From: Pomphorhynchus laevis
Lineage: Eukaryota; Acanthocephala; Palaeacanthocephala; Echinorhynchida; Pomphorhynchidae
DNA: 64,000 bases
Assembly (NCBI GenBank): GCA_012934845.2
Contig: WNNJ02002197.1
Coordinates: 1 to 64,000, forward strand
Direction of reading: 5' to 3'
Part shown: one piece after another, positions 35,501-44,717 of the stretch
Layout: each line of letters begins with the position of its first letter
Position numbering within the stretch: the first letter of the stretch is position 1
Translations under genes and position numbers: made by a program
The notes under the pieces: generated by a model
Seen by the model: only the letters and a program-made list of their open reading frames with translations
The model's database searches: none
Told to the model about the DNA's origin: nothing

Positions 35501-36816
35501 GACCCGTAAGCTTGACTCGCATTTGTTGTCGAATCTCGGAAAGACTACAGTATAAGCATATGAGTGATGTTTTGAAACCAGAAATTTACTGTGTATTAAC
35601 CAACATGGTTTTAGAAGTGATCATTTTACTGTCACAAATCTGCTAGTTGTACTGAACTTATGGGTCAATTTAGTTGATTAAGGAGCTTGTGTTGATATAA
35701 TCTTCTATGATTTTTCCAAAGCTTTGATTACGTACGTCATGTCTATCTGATTTCCAAAATGCATACCTTGACGATTGATCCCATTCTAATTCTCTGGGTG
35801 GCAAACTTTATCTTTGGCCGTTCTTATCGGGTTCACGTTAATAACATTTATTCGGGCTAGTATAATACACACTTAGATGTACCACCGGGCACAGTACTTA
35901 GTCCACTATTATTCTCCATATACATAAATGATTTACCAGGCTTCCTGAGTTCTGAGTCTCTATTATATGCAGATGACCTGAAAATCTGGAGAGGCACAAA
36001 GTAGTATTTAGATACAGAGTGTCTACATTCAGATATAGATAAAGTTGTAAATTGGGCTCGAATTATTGGTTTATCTGTCAATTCTGCAAAATGTTCTTTT
36101 ATACGTGTTCGAGGTCGACAGAGTACTTGGCCGACGAAATACTATCTTTGTGAAAATGAAATCGAAAATGCAGAGCATGTGAAGGATCTCGGCGTCCTGA
36201 TTTCCTTTGACTTGTCCACTAAACGTAATACTGACTATGTATGTGCTAAGGCTTGTCGGATGGTAGGTTTCATTAGTCGTACATTTGATTTTCTTAATCC
36301 ATGATCATTTTGGATTCTTGCTAACGCATTTATTTTGAACCATCTGCTATATGCGTCTCAATGCGTCTATCCGAGGACTATACAGTAGTCAGCAAAATTG
36401 GAAGGTGTGATCCGTCGGGCAACAAAGCTTGTTTACCCAATAAGAAATTTCCCGTACGAACAAAGACTCAATACACTGGGAATGAATAGTGTTAGCACTC
36501 TCCGTGATGTACGCGACATGTATCTAACATGGACGATGCTTCGCAACCCACGACACGTACTACACGGGCTAATGGATGTTAGATCCGGTCAATGAGTGCG
36601 TGGCCATTCGTTAGTCCTAAATCGACAAAGAATTGTACGCTCAAAAACTGTCCAGTTTAATCGAAGGGTCGTGAATCTATGGAATCAGTTGAACGAGACA
36701 ACGATTCACTCCCGTACAATGAAGGAATTTCGGAAGAAAATTTTGTGTAATTAGTTTGTTTATCTTTTTGGTGACGCAACTTTGAGCTCTGCTCGCTATG
36801 TTGTCTTGTAATAATA
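32570..36816 (+). mobile_element. CR1-like LINE, nearly full-length plus copy, broken
   Basis: About 4.2 kb. ORF1 region 32600-33850 begins with a cysteine-rich stretch (TFLCGFCCAAHVGK, possibly a zinc-finger end) and contains the conserved C-terminal domain at 33374-33622. ORF2: endonuclease piece 34266-34778 (VLGDLNMPHVDW, LLDICLTS, SHHCVLLF), linker 34922-35197, RT fingers NYRPVSLTRICCRISERL (35490-35550), motif [21 protein letters not shown] (35880-35940), YADDLKIW (35967-35990) and C-terminus 36398-36595. The 3' part ends GACGCAACTTTGAGCTCTGC... before (ATTT)n. Many frame breaks are present. Confidence 0.8.
36773..36816. repeat. 44-bp target-site duplication, left copy
   Basis: Matches 37676-37719 with three differences and flanks the minus-strand insertion 36817-37675. 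It belongs to the 3' end of the plus-strand CR1 element. Confidence 0.8.
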
Positions 36817-37675
36817 TTTATTTATTTATTTATTCAATTACAATACTGTAGCCGTAGGGCTGTTTTGTCTGATCACATGAAAAAAAAGAAAAAAATTGAA
36901 AAGAAAAAAAATTCAACATTCCTCCCAAGGATAACGATCCGGTATAGACTGTTTGTTTGTCTCGCACAGCCATTGCTCCGTCCTCCCCATGAACTGCTGT
37001 CTACTCTGAATAGCGACCATATCCTCCGGAAGTAAGTTCCACATCCTCACCGCCCGGTGCGATAGGCGACTGATTCTAGACAGCTTCCCATGCTGCAGCG
37101 TTTTCACAGTCAAAGAGTGGCCCCGATTCGTATCACGTTTGTTCCGCTGGATACAGTTTGCCGACCACCCATCACGTTCGAGTAACATATCTCTGAAGCA
37201 TAATATGTCGCTACACACTATCGCATACCGAACCGACGGTATGCCTATCTCTCGCAAGCGATCCCTATAAGAATAACTACTCGGAAGACGACAGCACCTC
37301 TTCAACCTGCGAAGAACATTTTCTAAATCATTCAGCTCGCCTCGCGTGCACGGAAATGTTGCTGGTGTACAGTATAAAAGAATGGGCCTAATTATTGAGT
37401 TGTACATCACTTTAAGACAAAACACAGATGGGTAACGAAAGCACCTACGAAGCACATAGCTCAAATTTCTGGTCGACTGAATAATCCTGTCTGTGTTTGG
37501 ACGACTCTTTAAGGATTCGTACACAAGTACTCCTAACTCTCTAGTGCACTGTACCTGCTCAATTGACTTACCACCTAAACTATACACAAAAGAAAATTTC
37601 TTAACTCCTAAGTGCATGTGACTGCACTTCGAGGTATTCAAAAGCAAACCCGTTGTCCTGCTCCAAATGCTTATA
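36817..37675 (-). mobile_element. CR1-like LINE insertion, RT C-terminal part
   Basis: Minus-strand open frame 36913-37647 (244 codons): LLNTSKCSHMHLGVKKF, CTRELGVLVYESL, then the thumb and C-terminus ending with RAVRMWNLLPEDMVAIQS. Its 3' end carries ACAGCCCTACGGCTACAGTA and an (AAATA)n-type tail at the 36817 side. It is 5'-truncated just after the catalytic YADD region. The long intact frame and flanking 44-bp duplication show it is younger than the element it entered. Confidence 0.85.
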
Positions 37676-37719
37676 GACGCAACTTTGAGCTCTGCTCGAT
37701 ATGTTATCTTGCAATAATA
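37676..37719. repeat. 44-bp target-site duplication, right copy
   Basis: Right partner of 36773-36816, with three substitutions and no indels. Confidence 0.8.
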
Positions 37720-38215
37720 ATTATATTATTAGATTTAATAGTATTTTCTTATTACGAAGAAAGTCTCAGCAAATGTATCAGCGACTACCTTATCGTTCAC
37801 TAATATTTCATGTATTACACGTAAAGGGAAGCAATTCCATTTCTTTCGATATTTCGAAGAACAGTATTTGAAAAATAAATTCGGTTTATACCTTATGTTC
37901 TTGGAAAGTGATTCTTTAAAGTCGAGTATCTTTTAATTTTAAGGGACGTAAACTTATTCCTAGCTTTACGACATGACTTATATTCTCCTTGGGAAACACG
38001 ATATCGTCGGTACAACACCATACAGTCTTTCAAAAAAAATTACACACTTTACTATTAAACAATGGGTTATTGTGCTTACTCGAGTGCGAATTCCCTAAAG
38101 GTGCAAATCTTTCGATAAGATAAAGTAGTGTCGCAAAAAAATGCCCATGCATTTTCCAATTTTACAACAAGCGGGTCCAGCCAAGCTATATAATTAAGAT
38201 GACAACTTTCTACAT
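37720..38215 (-). mobile_element. CR1-like LINE fragment (endonuclease-RT linker)
   Basis: Minus strand: NYIAWLDPLVVKLENAWAFF and TTLSYRKICTFREF (about 38080-38190) resemble the W.......AW..F linker after the SDH motif in CR1 endonucleases. NDKVVADTFAETFF follows near 37740-37800. Breaks occur in between. Confidence 0.6.
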
Positions 38216-38448
38216 CCGCCACAAAATTCGATGGGGCTCCATTTACCTTATGTGTCTTATCCGCTAGCACATATCTTCACCACACACGGTTTCCGCTTCG
38301 GCCTCCTGAACACTAGATCTGTTCTCCATAAATTTGATCTCATCCTCAACATATTCACCAAGCAATCAATCAATCTCTTCTGCCTAATCGAATCCTGGCA
38401 CTCTGATTCAGACTACCTCTCCATTCGCCGTCTGCTCTCTGCATAATA
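38216..38448 (+). mobile_element. LINE A, start of endonuclease (host of the next insertion)
   Basis: Plus-strand frame 38231-38446 contains GFRFGLLNTRSVLHKFDLIL and LFCLIESW, the N and E motifs of a CR1/L2-type endonuclease. It stops exactly where the 3' tail of the minus-strand copy begins. Similar sequence at 41600-41770 shows the family match. Confidence 0.75.
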
Positions 38449-40858
38449 ATAAATAATACAATAATTTATTTAACGTGGCAAATGCGTGCAAAATGCACGC
38501 TTACATGACCACTAACAAACAAAAAAAAGAACATCAAAGATCACAGGTAATTAGTTAATTGTTGAAAAAGAATTGGATTTGGCGTTTGAAGTACGGCATA
38601 TATGTTGATTGGCGGATATGAATAGGCAGTTGATTCCACAAGAGAGGAGCAGCCACAACGAAGGAGCGGAAGCCAAAAGAGGTAGAGTAGATTGGGACAT
38701 GTAAAAGAAGGGAATTACGGGAACGCAGAGCACAATACACAGTACGAGAATTGTCGAGAAAAGGAAGGTTGAGAAATGAAGGGGTATGAGAAGTTATAAG
38801 GCGAAAAGCAATGATAAGAAGACGAATTTGAACACGACAATAAATGGTAGGCCAATCAAGAGAAACAAGATAGTGGGATGTATGATCAAAACGACGAAGA
38901 CGGAGGAGAACTCGAACGGCAGCGTTGATGATGCGTTGTAAAGGAAGAAGAGTGGACTTAGGTGATTTGGAAAATAGACTAAGACAGTAATCAAGTCTTG
39001 AGAAAAGAAGAGAAGATATGAGAGTCATACAAGAAGGGAAATCGATCAATCTACGAACTTGACGGAGATTGCGGAGTATCAAGGTAGATGAGCGTACTTT
39101 ATCACTAACGAAAGGTTTAAGTGAAAGTCGGTTGTCGAAATGAAAGCCTAGGAAAACGAGATTATCAACGATAGGAAGAATTGTAGAATTTAGTGATACG
39201 GAAGGAGGTTCTACGCCGAAGCTTCGAGGTAGGATCCACATAATTTTAGATTTATCAGGATTCAGAGAAAGGCGAAGGGAAGAAAGATGGTTGGAAATTG
39301 AGACAAGACAGCTGGAAACAGAAACACTAAGATCATGAATACGATAAGCAGGTGCGTGAGCATAGATGAGAATGTCATCAGCATATTGCATAACATGGAA
39401 GTTAAATTTATGAGAAATCGAAGACAAGTCACCGAGAAGAAGAGAGAAAAGCATAGGGCCTAATACGGAGCCTTGTGGAACACCGGTCGGGATGGATGAA
39501 GGATGGGAGAGAGAAGAGTTAGAATAGACGCGAAATGTACGGTTTGACAGATATGAAGAAAACCATGATACAGTGGGTAAAGAGAAGCCATAATCATGAC
39601 GAAGGCGATGTAGAAGAATCGAGTGATCGACGATGTCAAAAGCAGACGATAGATCAAGAGAAACTATGACACTACATAATTTATGATCGCGCGAGATGAG
39701 TAAGTCATTATAAACTTTAAGACAGGCAATTTCAGTAGAGTGATTAGAGCGAAAAGCGGCTTGGAAGAGAGGAAACAAGTTAGAGGAAAAGAGATATGTA
39801 TTAACTTGCTTGAGAACGAGACGCTCAAGGAGTTTCGAGAGGGTTGGGAGAAGTGAGATTGGACGGTACGAAGATGGTAGTGAGGAGTCGAGAGATTGCT
39901 TTTTGATGAGAGGACGAACAGTGGCGCATTTCCAGATGGAAGGAAATGTACGGCTACGGATGGACGAGTTGAACAATGTGGTTAGGAAGGGTGAGATAGA
40001 GGAGCAGATATTTTTAAGCAAGTGAGTTGGAATTGGGTCAGAAGGAGAGGTTTTATTAGGTAATGACAGCAGAACCGAAGAAACTTCATCAGACGAAACG
40101 GGAAGAAGGTGGAATAGTTCTGGGAGGGAAGTATCTAAAGAGAAGAGTGGGTACAAGGGGGCTACGGGTAGTAGGGAAAGTAAATTAGATAGCTTAGTTT
40201 GTAGATAAGAAGAAAATTCATCAGGATTTATATTACAAGAAGTAGATGATCGTGAAAGAATTGAGTTTAAGATTTTCCAATGAGATTTAGAGTTGGAAGA
40301 TGACTCGAGTTGATTTCGCCAAAAGATAGTACGTTTAGTACTTATAAGAATAAGATGTGAACGGCGTAGAGAAAAGTAGGAATCACGGAGATTTGGAGGG
40401 AGTGAGTTGGGAGAACGTTTAAGAAAACGATTATACACACGAAACGAGTGACGGAGTCGGCGCTTAGAAAGACTACAGTCAGAATCGAACCAGGGAGCAT
40501 GGCGCAAGCGCTGAGAGCGTCGGAGTCGACTAGGCAGAAGTTTTTTGATAATAGACATAAGTTCAGAATCAAACAGAATGCAGAGATCATCGGGAGAGAG
40601 ATAGTTAAGAGGAAGTGAAAAGAGTGAAGAATTGAGTAAGGCTGTGCAGAGAATAGGGATATCGAGAAGTTTCCAGGGTCGACTTGGTGTGGATATTGGT
40701 GGAGGCGGAGACGGAGGATGGGGACGAGTAAGAGTAAGAGTGACAAGGAAATGATCGGACAAACCGGGATCAGTAATTGACAAGGAAGTATAGTCATTGA
40801 AGCAGATAGGGACAGCAATGATGTCGAGAGCACCGCTGAGAATATGAGTAGTGCATGT
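38449..40858 (-). mobile_element. LINE A (CR1/L2-like), 5'-truncated copy with intact RT frame
   Basis: Minus-strand insertion inside another LINE A copy. It starts within the last part of the endonuclease (THILSGALDIIAVP, just after a stop near 40855) and runs to a complete 3' end. The 3' UTR (38449-38554) holds the family hairpin GCGTGC-ATTTT-GCACGC and ends in an AATAAAT...TTATTATTATGC tail. Possible poor target-site duplication: ATTCGCC...GCATAAT at about 38423-38449 against AATCCGCC...GCTAAT at about 40871-40894. Confidence 0.85.
38555..40783 (-). CDS. Non-LTR retrotransposon reverse transcriptase (LINE A ORF2, C-terminal part)
   Basis: 742 codons without a stop, the longest frame in the window. 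The frame is open further upstream to about 40855, so the listed start (a TTG) is not a true initiator. Approximate residues: 1-15 endonuclease SDHF end; 95-120 linker; 303-325 fingers (PSSYRPISLLPTLSKLLERL); 370-395 motif A (VSLDLSSAFDIVDHSILL, catalytic D); 433-450 motif B (GVPQGSVLGPMLFSLLLGDL); 464-475 motif C (MQYADDILIYAH, catalytic DD); 505-520 LSLNPDKSKIMWI; then FLGFHFD; C-terminus FVVAAPLLWNQLPIHIRQ, typical of the CR1/L2/Rex group. All catalytic residues are present. Confidence 0.9.
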   Translation of the reverse strand: MSITDPGLSDHFLVTLTLTRPHPPSPPPPISTPSRPWKLLDIPILCTALLNSSLFSLPLNYLSPDDLCILFDSELMSIIKKLLPSRLRRSQRLRHAPWFDSDCSLSKRRLRHSFRVYNRFLKRSPNSLPPNLRDSYFSLRRSHLILISTKRTIFWRNQLESSSNSKSHWKILNSILSRSSTSCNINPDEFSSYLQTKLSNLLSLLPVAPLYPLFSLDTSLPELFHLLPVSSDEVSSVLLSLPNKTSPSDPIPTHLLKNICSSISPFLTTLFNSSIRSRTFPSIWKCATVRPLIKKQSLDSSLPSSYRPISLLPTLSKLLERLVLKQVNTYLFSSNLFPLFQAAFRSNHSTEIACLKVYNDLLISRDHKLCSVIVSLDLSSAFDIVDHSILLHRLRHDYGFSLPTVSWFSSYLSNRTFRVYSNSSLSHPSSIPTGVPQGSVLGPMLFSLLLGDLSSISHKFNFHVMQYADDILIYAHAPAYRIHDLSVSVSSCLVSISNHLSSLRLSLNPDKSKIMWILPRSFGVEPPSVSLNSTILPIVDNLVFLGFHFDNRLSLKPFVSDKVRSSTLILRNLRQVRRLIDFPSCMTLISSLLFSRLDYCLSLFSKSPKSTLLPLQRIINAAVRVLLRLRRFDHTSHYLVSLDWPTIYCRVQIRLLIIAFRLITSHTPSFLNLPFLDNSRTVYCALRSRNSLLLHVPIYSTSFGFRSFVVAAPLLWNQLPIHIRQSTYMPYFKRQIQFFFNN

Positions 40859-41240
40859 TGCTCATTAGTCGAATCCGCCAGCTCCCTAAGCTAATCCCCT
40901 TCTAAATTATCTAATCATGATGGCATTGTCGCATTTGCCCATCACCCAGTGTATCTTCGCAAAATCAATTCCCCTTTCAGTCCTTGCTCTTTTGAACTGC
41001 TCACTTGTCGTTTTCTAGCCCGATTAATCTCGATCTCGCCATTGTATACCGTCTTGGTTCATCACCTCCTACCTTCTTATTTTTTACCGAACTCGATCAC
41101 TTTCTATTCCATTGTTCTTTGTCCTCCATCCCTTCACTTGTTCTTGGCGACTTAAACATTCGCCTCGACCGCCCCTATCCCACCGATTCCATTCGGTTCA
41201 TCAACATTCTATCCAACTACGACAAAAACTAATCTCCACT
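40859..41240 (+). mobile_element. LINE A endonuclease, middle part
   Basis: Plus-strand pieces AHHPVYLRKINSPF-like, AIVYRLGSSPPT and LVLGDLNIRLDRPYP are the central endonuclease motifs (Y..P and GDLNI). Together with 38216-38448 they look like one older LINE A copy split by the minus-strand insertion. It is broken by shifts. Confidence 0.65.
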
Positions 41241-41770
41241 GCCGCCGATTCATATCCTTTGCGGGACACTTAACATAACCGCTATCCCCGACGTTTTACT
41301 GTCTACACCTCACAGTCCCTCTCTTAACAGCCTCCTCTCCTAAAAATTGTTTTGAAGCATCGCTCTCACGCGTCTTCTGTCCTCTCCCAAATATTCAAAC
41401 CCATGTCCTCTTCAGCCACTCGCATTTTCCCCGATTGCACTCCCTCCAAAATCGCTCAACCGTCATCTGCCCACATCGAAAAACGCCGTCGCGAGGAAAA
41501 CGGCGAAACATCTCTCTCCATCCGAAACATCGACGGAAATTTTCAAGTTGACCACACCAACCCAAAAATTCGATGGCGCGCTATCTCCCCTAAGTGTCTT
41601 CTCCACTAGCCTATATTTCCATAACACACGGTTTCCGCCTCGGCCTCCTCAACACTAGATCTATTTTCAATAAATCCGACCTCATCCTCAATCTATTCAC
41701 CAATCAATCCATCGATCTCTTCTGCCTCACCGAATCCTAGTACTCCGATTCTGATGACCTCTCCATATAC
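41241..41770 (+). mobile_element. LINE A 5' region and endonuclease start, second copy
   Basis: The frame 41352-41609 (85 codons) is rich in S, R and E and precedes NPKIRWRAISPKCLLH. It resembles the lead-in of the copy at 38216 and may be the 5' leader or ORF1 end. Endonuclease start motifs follow (LLNTRSIFNKSDLIL, LFCLTES). The LINE match stops near 41765, where the AT-rich unknown segment begins. Confidence 0.6.
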
Positions 41771-41794
41771 TTTGCAACAGTATCGACTGAATTA

Positions 41795-42610
41795 TCGTTA
41801 TTACTCAGTCTAAAAAATATACTTTGCAACATTATTTGTTTAGAACATTATTACTATATACTGTGTACTATATACTATATACATTATTACTATGCAATAT
41901 TTCGCTTTACATACAATTTCGCTTTTGATACACTTTTATTGATTTTAATGCTTATAAAACGTGCGCTTTCTCGAATTTATCTAAGCGTTTATAACACAAA
42001 CTACGTGTTTTCATGTCTCGTCATCTTTCCCTTTTAAATAAGCTTTTACTTCTAAAGTAAAAGCTGAATCATTGATCAATATGTCCGGTAAGTGTAATCA
42101 AAAGTGAAGTTGCGTTCAAGCTATAACATTGTCGAGACAATCATTTATTGGTTTAGATACGAGTAGATGTGGATGTAACGTAATATGCAACAAAGGACAC
42201 TCATTAATGGATTGCTTTGTGACATGTCAGAGCTGAAACGCGGTGATCGTAAACCTTATGTGTATTCTGAACTGAAATTGCATGATATGGTGATGGTTAC
42301 AGAGTTTGAAAATGGATTTTGTTACCGCAAACTAGTTCGAAAAATACTTCAAGCGATGCATGAGGATTTGTTCTGCCGGATGTATGATTATTTAATCAAT
42401 TATTTCAGTTGCCAGAGTTCTAAAATCGTCAAGTTACAAAAAGATCGCTTGACTGAAAAATATCAACACAGTTTGTTACACTTTCAGAAACTGCATCATT
42501 TCCTATTAGTACACTAATTGGCGCTGATATTTGATTATTAAGCATTAGAACAAATATGTTAGGCAACTAAAGGTATTGGAGAAACAACTTAATTTTATTT
42601 ACACGAAATC
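41795..42610 (+). repeat. Unknown segment carrying a small ORF, inside LINE A context (copy 2)
   Basis: About 815 bp that is not LINE-like, present also at 1310-2070. It starts near ACTCAGTCTAAAAA, holds ATAAAACGTGCGCTTTCTCG and TCGAGACAATCATTTATTGG, and contains the ORF 42185-42517. LINE A sequence lies on both sides here, whereas in copy 1 only the downstream side is LINE. Possibly an unclassified mobile element or a captured gene piece. No terminal repeats found. Confidence 0.6.
42185..42517 (+). CDS. Unidentified 110-codon ORF
   Basis: The open frame begins MQQRTLINGLLCDMSELKRG, continues through EFENGFCYRKLVRKILQAMH and LFCRMYDYLINYF, and ends HFLLVH before a stop. The predicted protein is basic and soluble-looking, probably largely helical, with four cysteines in no clear zinc-binding spacing and no signal peptide. 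Conservation with the shorter copy at 1634 shows a few substitutions. I do not recognise a family. It may be an exon of a host gene, since a GGTAAGT-like donor (CCGGTAAGTGTAAT, near 42085) lies upstream in both copies, or a gene of an unclassified element. Confidence 0.45.
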   Translation: MQQRTLINGLLCDMSELKRGDRKPYVYSELKLHDMVMVTEFENGFCYRKLVRKILQAMHEDLFCRMYDYLINYFSCQSSKIVKLQKDRLTEKYQHSLLHFQKLHHFLLVH

Positions 42611-44705
42611 AAAATAACATCTTCCTCTCCACACGATCTCGCTTTCTTTCGACTCTGAACTCACATCCACTCTCGATCTTCTCTTGCCCTTCAAGCCTCT
42701 CCCTCTCCGTCGCTTGCACCGTGCCCAATGGTTTGACATCCAATGCTACTCTCAAAGTGTCGACTTCGTCATCATTTAAGAGTCTATCAACGCTCTCTCA
42801 GACGTGATTTCCGCTCGATCACTCCGTCCTTCCGTGATTCCTATCTTGCTCTTCGCCGGTTTTATCTCAACCTACTACGTACCAAATGCAACTCCTGGCA
42901 GCATAAAATCATCACTTCATTCAACTCTAAGACTCTCTAACATACTTTTAACTCAATCCTTGCTCGCTCCTCTTCACCGTGCAACATCAATGCCTTTGAG
43001 TATTCGTCATTTCTCCAGACCAAAGTATCCACGTTGCTCTCTCACACCCTGGTATCCATCCTATCCCGCTCTGCCTCGCCTCATTCTCCCGGAACTCTTT
43101 CATCTTCTTCCTGTCTCACCTTACGAAATCTCATATGTTCTAATGTCCATGCCCATTAAAACCTCACATGCCAATCCCCTGCAAACCTATATATTTAAAT
43201 CCATATGCTCATCGATATCCCCTTTTCTCACAACCTTGTTTAACTCGTCCATTCCAGTTGTATCTTCCCTTCACACTGGAAATCCGTAATCGTTCGTCCC
43301 AACCTAAAGAAACAATCGCTCGACCCATCCCTTCCTTCTAGCTATCGCCCCATTTCATTACTCCCAACTCTTTCTAAGCTCTTAGAACGCTTCATCTTAA
43401 TGCAAATCAACGCTTATCTCTCCTCATCCAATCTGTACCCTCCTTCCAATCAGCTTTACGCTCTAATTACTCCACAGAATTCCCCTGCATGAAAGTTACA
43501 ACGACTTACTCATTTCTCGAGACAAGGCTCTATATAGTGTTGTCATCTCCATCGACCTATCCTCCGCCTTCGACATTGTCGACCACTCCGTCCTCCTTTA
43601 TCGCCTTCGTTATGATTACGGCTTTTCTTCCTCCTCCGTAGCATGGTTTGCCTCATATCTAACCGACCGTTCCTTTCGCGTCTGTTCTAATTCATTATCC
43701 TCCCATCCCATCCCTATTTTTTGCGGGTCCCACAAGGTTCAGTCCAAGGTCCCTGCTTTTCTCTCTTATGCTTGGCGATCTCTCTCCGTTTATCAAACCT
43801 TTCTCTTTCAACGTCATGCAATACGCCGATGACATCCTCATCTATGCTCATGTACCCGCACAACCCAATCACGATATCGGCATTTCTGCGTCCCAATGCC
43901 TTTCTTCTATCTACGAACGTATCTCCGTCTCCATCTCGTTCTAAACCCCGACAAGTCTAAAATAATGTGGATCCTCTCTCGAAAACCAAACATATCTACT
44001 CCCACTGTATCGTTTGCCTCATCTATCATCCCCATAGTACACAATCTCACTTTCTTAGACTTCCATTCGATGGTCACCTTTCCCTTAAACCATTCGTCCG
44101 TGACAAGGTCCGCTTGTCTAGCTTAATTCTCCGTGACATTTGCCGTATCCGCCCCATTATCGACTTCCGTTCTTGTATGTCTCTTCTTTCGTCGCTTATT
44201 TTCCCTAAAATTGATTACTGCCTCAGCCTTTTCGCTAACTCTCCAAAATCCATCATCCTACCCCTACAACGAATAATAAACTTCGCCGTTCGAGTGCTCT
44301 TTCGTCTCTGTTGCTTTGACCACACATCCACATATCTTGTCCAACTCTCCTGGTCTACCATCCACATCCGCATCAAATTCCGCCTTATTCTCGTAACTTT
44401 TCTTCTCATCGCTGTCGGCTCCTCACGAGGTGGGACGACACTCGCCCCACCTCGCTATCGCTGCGTTGCCGTCATACCCTCTTACTCTACGTTCCCAATT
44501 ACTACAACAACTACGGTCTCCAATCCTTCCTCGTCGCCGCCCCACTCGCCTGGAATCAACTCCCTCTCGACGTCCACCGCGCTCCCTTCTTTTATCATAT
44601 TCAAACACCTTCTCCGTTCACACCTTCTCGACACATGATTTACATTTTTGTTTTGTTGTGGTCATATAAGCGTGCGCTGGCACGCATTTGCCACGTTAAA
44701 ATAAA
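42611..44705 (+). mobile_element. LINE A copy in the second duplicated block, broken
   Basis: Closely matches 2070-4195 along its length: linker (43-kb start RRDFRSITPSFRDSYLALRR), motif A near 43555-43595, motif B near 43725-43750, QYADDILIYAH near 43820-43850, and C-terminal part near 44520-44580. The 3' hairpin is GCGTGC-GCTG-GCACGC (44669-44684). It differs from copy 1 by small indels and by a local replacement at about 44423-44455. Confidence 0.85.
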
Positions 44706-44717
44706 TCTATTTTAATC

